A stretch of DNA of 64,000 nucleotides. Source: Bordetella parapertussis (lineage in GTDB: Bacteria > Pseudomonadota > Gammaproteobacteria > Burkholderiales > Burkholderiaceae_B). The notes beneath the pieces were generated by a model, which worked only from the letters and a program-made list of their open reading frames with translations, searched no databases and was not told where the DNA came from. A program made the translations under genes and the position numbers. The stretch is from contig CAMDFD010000002.1 of the NCBI GenBank assembly GCA_945897365.1, forward strand, positions 124,001 to 188,000, given 5' to 3'. Shown one piece after another: positions 18,128 through 26,941 of the stretch; within the stretch, counting starts at the first letter, position 1, and every line of letters starts with the position of its first letter.

Positions 18128-18180
18128 GTCTACATTCCAAAGAGATCAACACGACACGTCGCCCTTCGGGCGCTAGCCAT

Positions 18181-18498
18181 TTATAAAGGTGACAAAGGAA
18201 TTAAGGCATCAGGCGATATACCCGCATGCCCTTGAGGGCTGGCAGCCGCTTGCAACTTTTCCACTTCTTTGCGAAGCCGCGCAAGCTCCCGACGACGCCT
18301 GAACGCAGGGGGTATCGTCAATAACAGACCAAAGATCGTCCCCAATACAAACGTGGACAGCATGACCACGATCAAGGGAACATTTGGTAGCGATAAACCA
18401 TCGAAAAACACCACAGATACAGGATTCGTATTTTTGAGCGCAAATAACAGCACTGCAAGAAAAACGATCAGGCGCAAGGCCCAGACTAAGTAGCGCAT
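18181..18498 (-). CDS. lapA: LapA family small inner-membrane protein
   Basis: LapA (YciS) is a small membrane partner of LapB. The 105-residue product has two hydrophobic helices, LRLIVFLAVLLFALKN and VPLIVVMLSTFVLGTIFG, then a basic, coiled-coil-like cytoplasmic tail (RRRELARLRKEVEKLQ). The ATG at 18496-18498 has GGAGG 7 bp upstream and is preferred to an earlier in-frame start at 18519. It is 53 bp upstream of lapB. Confidence 0.88.
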   Translation of the reverse strand: MRYLVWALRLIVFLAVLLFALKNTNPVSVVFFDGLSLPNVPLIVVMLSTFVLGTIFGLLLTIPPAFRRRRELARLRKEVEKLQAAASPQGHAGISPDALIPLSPL

Positions 18499-18554
18499 GG
18501 CTGATCCTCCAATGTACAAAAGGTGATTGTAAGCGCGCGAAGTGGTTCATTCAT

Positions 18555-18580
18555 AAAAAAACCGCCTTCAGGCGGTTTTT
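18555..18580 (-). terminator. Rho-independent terminator after ihfB
   Basis: ACCGCC-TTCA-GGCGGT is flanked by A and T runs, so it could stop transcription from either side. On the minus strand it ends the long gyrA-to-ihfB transcription unit. Confidence 0.88.
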
Positions 18581-18584
18581 CGTA

Positions 18585-18893
18585 CTAGTCGGCCACAGCT
18601 CCGACCTGGTCTTCGTTTAAATCCACACGCTCACGCAACTCCTTGCCCGCCTTGAAATGAGGAACCTGTTTGCCAGGCACCAACACTTGTTCGCCGGATT
18701 TGGGATTGCGCCCGACTCTTGGTGCACGTTCGGACAAAGAAAAACTTCCAAAACCGCGGATCTCGATACGTTGACCTTCGGCCAAGGCCTGGGTCATCGC
18801 ATCAAGAACCGTTTTGACAGCGTAATCCGTGTCACGTGCGGCCAGCTGAGAATAGCGGGCCGCCAGTGCAGTGATGAGTTCTGACTTGGTCAC
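18585..18893 (-). CDS. ihfB: Integration host factor subunit beta
   Basis: IhfB is the DNA-bending nucleoid protein subunit that pairs with IhfA. The 102 residues contain the HU/IHF signature region GRNPKSGEQVLVPGKQVPHFK. The N-terminal MTKSELITALAARYSQL helix is typical of IhfB. It lies 5 bp downstream of rpsA, the conserved order in proteobacteria, and is followed by a terminator. Confidence 0.96.
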   Translation of the reverse strand: MTKSELITALAARYSQLAARDTDYAVKTVLDAMTQALAEGQRIEIRGFGSFSLSERAPRVGRNPKSGEQVLVPGKQVPHFKAGKELRERVDLNEDQVGAVAD

Positions 18894-18898
18894 TGGGT

Positions 18899-20611
18899 TT
18901 ATTCAGTGTCGCGAGCTTGATCGAGCTTGGCCTTGAGCAAAGCGCCCAAGTTCGTTGTGCCCGAAGAAGCACTCGATTCAGTCATACGCTGCATCGTGTC
19001 AGCCGTTTCAGCAGTATCACGCGCCTTGATCGACAATTGGATCGAACGTGTTTTGCGATCGACGTTGATGATCATCGCTTCGATGTTATCGCCAACTTTC
19101 AAAGCTGTTGTTGCGTCTTCGACACGACCCGTTGCGATCTCGGAGGCACGAAGGAAGCCTTCAACCTCATGAGACAACGTCACGGTTGCGCCCTTAGGCT
19201 CAACGGCTTTGACTGTGCCAGGCACAACAGCGCCTTTGTCGTAAGTACCCACGAAGTTGTTGAACGGATCGCCTTCGAGTTGTTTAACACCCAAGGAGAT
19301 ACGCTCCTTGTCTGTGTCGATACCCAACACGATCGCATCAAGCTCGTCGCCCTTCTTGAAGTTGCGAACAGCCTCTTCGCCTGTCTCTGTCCATGACAAA
19401 TCAGACAAGTGAACCAAACCATCAATGCCACCTGGCAAACCAACAAACACACCGAAGTCAGTGATGGACTTGATCGCACCGCGAACCTTGTCGCCACGCT
19501 TGAAGTTAGACGCAAACTCTTCCCATGGGTTTTGACGGCACTGTTTCATACCCAAGGAGATCCGGCGACGCTCTTCGTCGATCTCAAGAACCATGACTTC
19601 GACTTCTTCGCCAAGCGTCACAACCTTGCGTGGATCGACGTTCTTGTTTGTCCAGTCCATTTCGGACACGTGAACCAGACCTTCGATACCCGCTTCGACT
19701 TCAACGAATGAACCGTAATCAGTGAGGTTTGTAACTTTGCCGAACAGACGTGTGTGCTGTGGGTAACGACGTGCCAGACCCACCCATGGATCTTCGCCAA
19801 GCTGTTTCACGCCGAGTGAAACACGGCTCTTTTCCTGATCGAACTTGAGGACTTTTGCTTCGACTTCCTGACCGACGGTCAACACCTCGGAAGGGTGACG
19901 CACGCGACGCCACGCCATGTCGGTGATGTGCAACAGACCATCGATACCGCCGAGGTCCACGAACGCGCCGTAGTCGGTGATGTTTTTGACGACGCCTTTG
20001 ACAATCGAACCTTCCTGGAGGTTTTCCAAGAGCTTCTGACGCTCTTCGCCCATGCTGGCTTCAAGCACGGCACGGCGTGACAACACAACGTTGTTACGCT
20101 TGCGATCCAGCTTGATGACCTTGAATTCCATGGTCTTGCCTTCGAATGGCGTTGTGTCCTTAACAGGACGCAAATCCACCAATGAACCAGGCAAGAAGGC
20201 ACGAATACCCGCGGTCATGACGGTCAGGCCGCCTTTGACTTTTCCAGTGATGGTGCCGGTGACCAATTCGTTCTTGTCGAGCGACTGCTCGAGCGACAAC
20301 CATGCCGACAGGCGCTTAGCGCGATCACGGGACAGTACGGTATCACCGTAGCCGTTTTCAAGCGAGTCAATTGCGACCGACACAAAGTCGCCCGGTTTGA
20401 CTTCGAGCTCGCCCTGATCGTTCAGGAATTCTTCGAGAGGAATGAGTGCTTCTGATTTCAGACCAGCGTTGACCACGACAAAGTTGTGATCAATACGGAC
20501 GACTTCGGCGGAAATAACTTCGCCGGATTTCATGTCCTGTTTTTCGATGCTTGCTGCAAACAGCGCGGCAAAACTTTCGCCGGCTTGGGTTGAGGTTTGT
20601 TGAGTTAACAT
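18899..20611 (-). CDS. rpsA: 30S ribosomal protein S1
   Basis: S1 recruits mRNA to the 30S subunit through six S1/OB RNA-binding repeats. The repeats are visible by cores such as GVVKNITDYGAFVDLGGIDG, GKVTNLTDYGSFVEVEAGIE and GAIKSITDFGVFVGLPGG. The frame is open to 20686, but the ATG at 20609-20611 (MLTQQTSTQAGESFAALF) gives the standard 570 residues and leaves a 59 bp leader after cmk. No strong Shine-Dalgarno sequence is seen, as is common for rpsA. Confidence 0.96.
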   Translation of the reverse strand: MLTQQTSTQAGESFAALFAASIEKQDMKSGEVISAEVVRIDHNFVVVNAGLKSEALIPLEEFLNDQGELEVKPGDFVSVAIDSLENGYGDTVLSRDRAKRLSAWLSLEQSLDKNELVTGTITGKVKGGLTVMTAGIRAFLPGSLVDLRPVKDTTPFEGKTMEFKVIKLDRKRNNVVLSRRAVLEASMGEERQKLLENLQEGSIVKGVVKNITDYGAFVDLGGIDGLLHITDMAWRRVRHPSEVLTVGQEVEAKVLKFDQEKSRVSLGVKQLGEDPWVGLARRYPQHTRLFGKVTNLTDYGSFVEVEAGIEGLVHVSEMDWTNKNVDPRKVVTLGEEVEVMVLEIDEERRRISLGMKQCRQNPWEEFASNFKRGDKVRGAIKSITDFGVFVGLPGGIDGLVHLSDLSWTETGEEAVRNFKKGDELDAIVLGIDTDKERISLGVKQLEGDPFNNFVGTYDKGAVVPGTVKAVEPKGATVTLSHEVEGFLRASEIATGRVEDATTALKVGDNIEAMIINVDRKTRSIQLSIKARDTAETADTMQRMTESSASSGTTNLGALLKAKLDQARDTE

Positions 20612-20670
20612 GTAAGGAAGATCCAGATGGCCTTTGGGGCCGGTAGCACACCCTTTTGGGGTGGAGTTGG

Positions 20671-21330
20671 TTAAACCCTTGACCAAAGATCAAGGATGCT
20701 TTGCACAGTTTGTTCAATCGTCAACGTTGACGAGTCAACAACATGTGCATCCTGCGCAGGTAATAAAGGAGCGACCGCACGTTCGATATCACGAGCATCT
20801 CGCTCACGCATATCGGCAAGCAGGTCTTCTAGGTTAGCAGAAATCCCCTTTTCGATCAATTGCTTACATCTCCTCTGGGCGCGCGCACGCACATCGGCAA
20901 CTAAAAAAATCTTTAAGTCAGCATCCTGAAAAACGATGGTTCCCATGTCGCGGCCATCCGCGACTAAGCCAGGAGGACGCCTAAACGCCCTCTGACGCTC
21001 GAGCAAAGCTGTCCTAAGGGCAGGATTTGGCGCCAAACGAGACGCTAAATTACCCACTTCTTCTTGGCGGATCAGCTCAGAAACCTCGCGCCCCTCTAAA
21101 AGAATGCCCTTTGCGTGAAACACCACCTCGAGCGATTCAGCAATGCGAGCCACAGCCTGAGGATCAGCCGAGTCCCCGCCACTCTGAAGCACAGATAACG
21201 CAGTCAAGCGATACAAGGCACCGCTGTCGAGAACGCCCCAACCCAACGCTTGTGCAACGCGATGAGCCACCGTACCCTTGCCCGAGGCCGTTGGGCCGTC
21301 GATCGTGATGACAGGGACTGCGTTTTTCAT
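20671..21330 (-). CDS. cmk: Cytidylate kinase
   Basis: Cmk phosphorylates CMP and dCMP. The 219 residues begin with the P-loop ITIDGPTASGKGTVAHRVA and include VADGRDMGTIVFQDADLKIF and RDARDIERAVAPL, all characteristic. Its start overlaps the aroA stop by 4 bp and rpsA follows, the conserved aroA-cmk-rpsA-ihfB order. Confidence 0.96.
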   Translation of the reverse strand: MKNAVPVITIDGPTASGKGTVAHRVAQALGWGVLDSGALYRLTALSVLQSGGDSADPQAVARIAESLEVVFHAKGILLEGREVSELIRQEEVGNLASRLAPNPALRTALLERQRAFRRPPGLVADGRDMGTIVFQDADLKIFLVADVRARAQRRCKQLIEKGISANLEDLLADMRERDARDIERAVAPLLPAQDAHVVDSSTLTIEQTVQSILDLWSRV

Positions 21331-22643
21331 TTCAACAACCTACCCAGCACGTCAAAATAAGTCGGAAATGTTTTGCTCACACAACCTGGATCCATGATGC
21401 GCACCTTGGACTGTCCAAAGCTTGCAAGGGAAAAACACATCGCCACGCGATGATCATCGTAGGTATCGATCGCTGCGTCTTGCCAGAGACCAGGCAAAAC
21501 GGGAGAGACACGCAACCAGTCGGGACCACTCTCTACGCGGGCGCCCAACTTGCGTAGTTCGGTTTCCATCGCATGAATGCGATCTGTTTCCTTGACACGC
21601 CAGCTTGCGATATTGCGCAAGGTACAGGGGCCATCGGCAAAAAGAGCCAGCGCTGCCGCCGTCATGGCGGCATCCGGAATCAAATTGAAATCCGTATCAA
21701 AAGCCTTCAATTTTTGGCCAGCAGCGACATTGAGTCCTGTGACCTCGATCGAAGCCTCCTCCCGAAGAACGTGCGCCCCCATCGCTTCGATCACATCCGC
21801 AAAAGCAACGTCGCCCTGGATGCTTTGGGCGCCAACGCCCATGACTTTGACCGGACCGCCACCTATCGCCCCCAACGCCAGAAAATAGGAGGCCGATGAA
21901 GCATCTCCCTCGACAAAGATCGTGCCTGGTGAGCGATATACCGCATCGGCATGGATGACAAATTGCTGCCAACCCTGGCGTTCAACTTTTACCCCAAAGC
22001 GCGCCATCAAGTTGAGGGTGATTTCGATATAAGGCTTTGAAATTAGCTCGCCAATGACTTCGACCGTAAGCGCACGTCCGGAGCGCGCCACGGCAAGCGG
22101 CGCAGCCATCAACACGGCCGTCAAAAACTGACTGGACACCGAACCCTGAACGCGCACACGGTCACTCAGATGCGCAGGCGCGGAGATTTCGATAGGAGGA
22201 TAACCTTGCTGATCCAAATAACTGATCCGAGCGCCCATCTCACGCAGGCCCTCAACTAAGTCACCGATCGGACGCTCATGCATGCGCGGCACGCCCGAAA
22301 GGGTGTACTGCCCCCCCATCACTGCGAGTGCAGCGGTCAAAGGACGGATCGCCGTCCCAGCGTTACCCATGAATAGCGAGGCCTGCATGACCGGAAAACG
22401 CGACACGCCTGTCACGCTGACCGACTCCGCAGAATGTATATCAACCTGAACGCCGAGTTGCTGGAGCGCCGTCAACATCACTGCAGTGTCGTCCGACTCC
22501 AACAGACCCTCAATCCGAGTCGTCCCTTGAGCCAGCGCAGACAAAAGCAACACGCGATTTGAAATACTTTTCGACCCAGGCAGCGTCACGACACCTTGTG
22601 CGCGCTTGGCAGGAGGAAGATCCAAAAACGCCAAACGGCTCAT
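21327..22643 (-). CDS. aroA: 3-phosphoshikimate 1-carboxyvinyltransferase (EPSP synthase)
   Basis: AroA joins shikimate-3-phosphate and PEP to EPSP in aromatic amino acid synthesis. The 438-residue product has LPGSKSISNRVLLLSALA, the glyphosate-site loop GNAGTAIRPLTAALA, GDASSASYFLA and RVKETDRIHAMETELRKLG. The sequence around GNAGTAIRP matches the usual glyphosate-sensitive class I pattern. It overlaps both tyrA and cmk by 4 bp. Confidence 0.96.
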   Translation of the reverse strand: MSRLAFLDLPPAKRAQGVVTLPGSKSISNRVLLLSALAQGTTRIEGLLESDDTAVMLTALQQLGVQVDIHSAESVSVTGVSRFPVMQASLFMGNAGTAIRPLTAALAVMGGQYTLSGVPRMHERPIGDLVEGLREMGARISYLDQQGYPPIEISAPAHLSDRVRVQGSVSSQFLTAVLMAAPLAVARSGRALTVEVIGELISKPYIEITLNLMARFGVKVERQGWQQFVIHADAVYRSPGTIFVEGDASSASYFLALGAIGGGPVKVMGVGAQSIQGDVAFADVIEAMGAHVLREEASIEVTGLNVAAGQKLKAFDTDFNLIPDAAMTAAALALFADGPCTLRNIASWRVKETDRIHAMETELRKLGARVESGPDWLRVSPVLPGLWQDAAIDTYDDHRVAMCFSLASFGQSKVRIMDPGCVSKTFPTYFDVLGRLLK

Positions 22644-23515
22644 GACCCAAGATCCTGCCAGTCACGACGTGCTTTAGACGCATGGTCGAGCATCTGCTCG
22701 AGCCAAACAGCATCATTGCCACGCAGAGCATGTTCGGCGCGCTCGAAAACAGCTTTGAGCGCCTGCAACTCCGCGAGCATGGCCGAACGATTAGCAATAA
22801 AAATATCGCGCCACATTTCAGGAGAGCCTTGTGCGACGCGCGTAAAGTCTTTGAAACCAGAGCCCGCGGTTTGTAATTTGAGTGAAGCATCATCACTGTG
22901 GGTGATGTACTCCATAAACAAGGCTGCGACCCAGTGCGGCAGATGACTGATCGCGGCCACCACGCCATCGTGCTGCGAGGGATTAATCGACACCACATTG
23001 GCACCACACGCCAACCAAGCCGCCCGCACTGTCTCGACATCCTGAGGGTGATTTTCAACCAAGGGGGTCAGCATGACACGTCGCCCCACATAAAGCCGCG
23101 CGTCGGCTGCCTGAGGACCTTTTTCATGCGAACCTGCCATGGGATGACCGGGAACAAACTGCGCAATGCGTGACTGCAACCCAGCGCGCGCAGCATCAAT
23201 CACATTTTGCTTGGTACTTCCACCATCGGTAATAATTGTTTTGGAACTCAACCAAGGCGCGAGCTCTTTAAAAATGGCTTCAAAAGCACCCACGGGTGCC
23301 GCGACAAAAATCAAATCTGCGCGCTCTGCAGCTTGCTTGAAACTCACGATCTCGTCGATCAGCCCAAGTTTAGCGGCCTCTTGCAAGGTTTCCGGCCGAC
23401 GACCGGCTCCTAATACCGTTCCGACTGCTCCAGCTTGTTTAAGCGCCGCGGCAAATGAACCTCCGATCAGGCCTACGCCGATCACGGCAATGGTATTGAT
23501 CTTGAAGGTACTCAT
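22640..23515 (-). CDS. tyrA: Prephenate dehydrogenase
   Basis: TyrA oxidatively decarboxylates prephenate (or arogenate) to the tyrosine precursor. The N-terminal Rossmann motif is IAVIGVGLIGGSFAAALK. FVPGHPMAGSHEKG and SHLPHWVAALFMEYI follow in the substrate domain. The frame extends to a GTG at 23524, but the ATG at 23513-23515 overlaps the hisC stop as ATGA and gives 291 residues. There is no fused chorismate mutase; that domain is in pheA. Confidence 0.94.
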   Translation of the reverse strand: MSTFKINTIAVIGVGLIGGSFAAALKQAGAVGTVLGAGRRPETLQEAAKLGLIDEIVSFKQAAERADLIFVAAPVGAFEAIFKELAPWLSSKTIITDGGSTKQNVIDAARAGLQSRIAQFVPGHPMAGSHEKGPQAADARLYVGRRVMLTPLVENHPQDVETVRAAWLACGANVVSINPSQHDGVVAAISHLPHWVAALFMEYITHSDDASLKLQTAGSGFKDFTRVAQGSPEMWRDIFIANRSAMLAELQALKAVFERAEHALRGNDAVWLEQMLDHASKARRDWQDLGS

Positions 23516-24642
23516 GCGCCCCACTGCTTCATAATCGCCGTCAACGCATCAATGAACTTTTGATTTTCGTGCGACAAACCAATCGAGACTCTGAGCCAGT
23601 CGGGCAAGCCATCGCCTTTGACAGGACGAACGATCACGCCAAGTTTGAGCAATTCGAGATTGACCTGCGCTGCGTCTCCGACCTTGACTAAAACAAAATT
23701 TGAATAACTTGGAATATAGGTCAAACCAAGCTTTTCAAACGCGCTTTGCAGCTGCGCCTTGCCAGTACGGTTCACCTCGAAACTTTCTTTCAAGAATGCG
23801 GTGTCTCCGAGCGCGGCAATCGCGGCAGCTTGCGCAAGCGAGTTCACATTGAACGGCTGTCGCACTCTATTAAGCAAATCAGTCAATACGGACTGGGCTA
23901 CACCAAAACCAACACGCAAACCTGCCAAACCATAGGCTTTGGAGAAGCTTCTGGACACTAATAAATTGGGATAACGTTTAACCAAACCAATACTATCGAC
24001 ACGCAATTCGGGCTCGAGAAACTCGTTATAGGCCTCATCAAGCACAACGGTGACACGAGCACCATGACGTTGAGCGACTGCGGCAAGAAATGACTCAATC
24101 GCCTCGTTGGACAAATACGTCCCTGTTGGATTATTTGGGTTGGCAATGAACACTAATCTTGTGTTGTCTTTGATCGCGCGCAACATGGCTGGCAAGTCAT
24201 GCCCGTGATCTTGTGCAGGCACGACCACGTGTTCTGCGCCACGCGCCTGTGTGGCCAAGCGATAAACCACAAACGCAAACTGTGAATAAACAACCGAACT
24301 CCCCGGCTCAAGTAATGCAGAGGCGACCAACTCCAGGATATCGTTCGAGCCATTGCCCAAGGTCAACCAGTTTTGCGGTACGTCATAGCGCTCGGAAAGC
24401 GCTTTTTTCAGATCAAAACCCGCAGGATCAGGATACCGACCCAAGCCGGCTACGGCCTCGGTAATCGCGCGCCGAGCGGACTCGGGCATTCCAAGTGGAT
24501 TTTCATTTGAAGCAAGCTTCACAATGCCGGCCGGATCAAGCCCAAACTCGCGAGCAAGCTCTTCGATGGGCTTGCCAGCTTGATAAGGAGCGATCGCTGC
24601 GATGTGCGGCGGCGGAATCAATACAGAGTCTTGAGCGGACAT
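23512..24642 (-). CDS. hisC: Histidinol-phosphate/aromatic aminotransferase
   Basis: This class I/II PLP aminotransferase of 376 residues begins with HIAAIAPYQAGKPIEELARE and carries SRSFSKAYGLAGLRVGFG with the PLP lysine. In Burkholderiales this copy lies between pheA and tyrA rather than in the his operon, so it probably also serves as aromatic aminotransferase for phenylpyruvate or hydroxyphenylpyruvate. That dual role is inferred from context. Confidence 0.92.
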   Translation of the reverse strand: MSAQDSVLIPPPHIAAIAPYQAGKPIEELAREFGLDPAGIVKLASNENPLGMPESARRAITEAVAGLGRYPDPAGFDLKKALSERYDVPQNWLTLGNGSNDILELVASALLEPGSSVVYSQFAFVVYRLATQARGAEHVVVPAQDHGHDLPAMLRAIKDNTRLVFIANPNNPTGTYLSNEAIESFLAAVAQRHGARVTVVLDEAYNEFLEPELRVDSIGLVKRYPNLLVSRSFSKAYGLAGLRVGFGVAQSVLTDLLNRVRQPFNVNSLAQAAAIAALGDTAFLKESFEVNRTGKAQLQSAFEKLGLTYIPSYSNFVLVKVGDAAQVNLELLKLGVIVRPVKGDGLPDWLRVSIGLSHENQKFIDALTAIMKQWGA

Positions 24643-24731
24643 GATAAGGACACCAACAAAGCTAATTGGGAAAAACGCAGCGATCGAGATGCAGGCTCAA
24701 CACTTGAACGCTCACTCGATCACCACAGAAT

Positions 24732-25817
24732 CTACTGCGACGGATAAGAACCCAGCAACTTGAAAAACGCACATTGCGATTCGAGCGTAGTCAATGCCTT
24801 TTTGACACGCACATCGTCGCAATGGCCTTCGATATCGACATAAAAATAATATTCCCATTGCCCCGTGCGTGCAGGCCGAGACTCGAAACGCGTCATTGAA
24901 ACACCATTTTCGGATAAAGGGGACAACATTTGATACACAGCGCCAGCGCGATTCGGCACGGCTAGAATCAAGCTTGTTTTATCGCGTCCACTAGGAAGAA
25001 TATCTAGTTTGCCGATCGCCAAAAAACGCGTTTTGTTTTGAGAATCATCTTGAATCCCGAGAGCAATGACCTCCAGGCCCCAAGTCTGCGCAGCCACATC
25101 ACTGGCAATCGCCGCAACGGACGGATCAAGTGAAGCAAGTCGGGCGGCCTCGGAGTTACTCGAGACAGGCTCTCGGACAATACCGGGATACTCTCGGTTG
25201 AGCCAGTTTTGGCACTGCGCCAACGCTTGAGGGTGGGCAAGGATCTTGGTGATGCCTTGCATGTTGCCCGATTTGGTCAAGAGGCAATGGCGTATCAGCA
25301 ATGAGCGTTCGCCCAAAATTCGCAAAGAGGAACCCAACAGCAAATCAAGCGTGCGGTTGACTGCGCCCTCAGTCGAATTTTCCACGGGTACCATGCCCAC
25401 CTGCGCGGCACCCGCTTCGACTGCCCTGAACACCTCATCGAAAGAGGGACAAGCCAAACTCGTCACAGAGCGACCAAAATGCTCAAGGGCGGCCTGCTCA
25501 GAAAAAGACCCCGCAGGCCCTAAAAAAGCAACGGTGAGTGATTGTTCTAGGCCACGGCAAGCAGAGATAATCTCCGTCCAAACCGAAGAGACAGCCTCAG
25601 TGGGAAAAGGCCCACGATTGAGTGCTTGCAGTTGACGAATGACTTGCGCCTCTCGCTCGGGCCTGAGCACAGGTCCTTGCGCATGATGCGCATGTTTAAC
25701 CTCACCGACTTCCTGCGCTGTTTTCGCGCGCTTGTTCAGCAGATCAAGAATCTCGGCATCAATCTGATCGATTCGCTGCCGTAGCGGTAATAGCTGGGCT
25801 TGCAATGACTCATCCAT
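24732..25817 (-). CDS. pheA: Bifunctional chorismate mutase / prephenate dehydratase
   Basis: PheA converts chorismate through prephenate to phenylpyruvate. The N-terminal AroQ mutase domain (LRQRIDQIDAEILDLLNKRA) is followed by the dehydratase domain (FLGPAGSFSEQAALEHFG, VPVENSTEGAVNRTLDLL) and the ACT regulatory domain (FESRPARTGQWEYYFYVD). The ATG at 25815-25817 gives the usual 361 residues and overlaps the serC stop by 8 bp. The ACT domain implies feedback inhibition by phenylalanine. Confidence 0.95.
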   Translation of the reverse strand: MDESLQAQLLPLRQRIDQIDAEILDLLNKRAKTAQEVGEVKHAHHAQGPVLRPEREAQVIRQLQALNRGPFPTEAVSSVWTEIISACRGLEQSLTVAFLGPAGSFSEQAALEHFGRSVTSLACPSFDEVFRAVEAGAAQVGMVPVENSTEGAVNRTLDLLLGSSLRILGERSLLIRHCLLTKSGNMQGITKILAHPQALAQCQNWLNREYPGIVREPVSSNSEAARLASLDPSVAAIASDVAAQTWGLEVIALGIQDDSQNKTRFLAIGKLDILPSGRDKTSLILAVPNRAGAVYQMLSPLSENGVSMTRFESRPARTGQWEYYFYVDIEGHCDDVRVKKALTTLESQCAFFKLLGSYPSQ

Positions 25818-26940
25818 GAGAGCGCTCGAAGTCCTTGAGATAGTCAATGAGTGCCACGACGCCTTGAAGCGGCATGGCGTTATAAATGGAAGCGCGCATA
25901 CCACCCACGCTCTTGTGACCTTTTAACTGCATCAAATCACGCGCTTGTGCGCCAGCAAGGAAAGCAGACTCGAGCTTGACGTCTGGCAAGAAAAAAGGCG
26001 CATTCATGCGTGAGCGCACCGAAGAATGGACGGGCACCGTATAGAAAGCGCTTTGATCAAAATAATCATACAAAAGCGATGCCTTGGCGATGTTTTGCTG
26101 CTCCATCGCAGCGAGTCCACCTTGCTCCTTGAGCCACTTAAATACCAAACCGGCGATATAAATTGCATAGGTGGGTGGCGTATTGAACATGGAGTTTTCA
26201 CGCTCAACATTCGCATAATCAAAAGCCGTTGGACAAATTGGCAAGGCATGGCCAATCAAATCTCTGCGCACGATCACAATCGTCAAGCCCGCGGGACCGG
26301 CATTTTTTTGAGCACCCGCAAAAATCATGCCTGTGCTGGAGACTGGCATTGGGCGAGATAAAAAGTGCGAGGACGCATCCACGACCAATGGCACTTCAGG
26401 CGCACCAAGCTCGGCCATGATGGGCCAAGCCATGGTTTCTACGCCACCAATCGTTTCATTGCTGCATAAATGCAAATACGCAGCGTCCGAACGCACCTGC
26501 CAAGAGCCAGGCTCAGGCAACCAAGTCCCTGGCGCCTGATTGTGCCCCCTCAACATCGTCTCGAGCGCATTGGTCGCCGCAATCTGAGCGTCACCGTAGC
26601 GTTGACATTCTTGATATGCTTTTTTTGCCCAGATGCCGCTAATCACAAAATCAGCCTTAGGCTGCTGAACTCGACCAAGTAAGTTAAGCGGAATAATGGC
26701 ATTTTCAGCAGTCGCGCCACCCTGCATGAACAGCACAGCGTAATCCTGAGAGATAGCAAGCAAGTCGCGCAAATCTGACTCAGCTTGAGTGCAGATTTCC
26801 ACGAATTGTTGACCGCGATGACTCATTTCCATCACGGACATGCCCGAGCCATGCCAGTCCAGCATTTCCGCCGCTGCTTGCTTGAGTACCGACTCAGGCA
26901 TTGCGGACGGCCCTGCAGAAAAGTTCCAGGGTCGCGCCAT
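25810..26940 (-). CDS. serC: Phosphoserine aminotransferase
   Basis: SerC makes phosphoserine and also acts in pyridoxal phosphate synthesis. The product begins MARPWNFSAGPSAMPESVL, has the PLP lysine in FAGAQKNAGPAG, and ends with GGMRASIYNAMPLQGV. The frame is open into gyrA, but the ATG at 26938-26940 gives the standard 376 residues and lies 1 bp after the gyrA stop. Confidence 0.96.
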   Translation of the reverse strand: MARPWNFSAGPSAMPESVLKQAAAEMLDWHGSGMSVMEMSHRGQQFVEICTQAESDLRDLLAISQDYAVLFMQGGATAENAIIPLNLLGRVQQPKADFVISGIWAKKAYQECQRYGDAQIAATNALETMLRGHNQAPGTWLPEPGSWQVRSDAAYLHLCSNETIGGVETMAWPIMAELGAPEVPLVVDASSHFLSRPMPVSSTGMIFAGAQKNAGPAGLTIVIVRRDLIGHALPICPTAFDYANVERENSMFNTPPTYAIYIAGLVFKWLKEQGGLAAMEQQNIAKASLLYDYFDQSAFYTVPVHSSVRSRMNAPFFLPDVKLESAFLAGAQARDLMQLKGHKSVGGMRASIYNAMPLQGVVALIDYLKDFERSHG

Positions 26941-26941
26941 G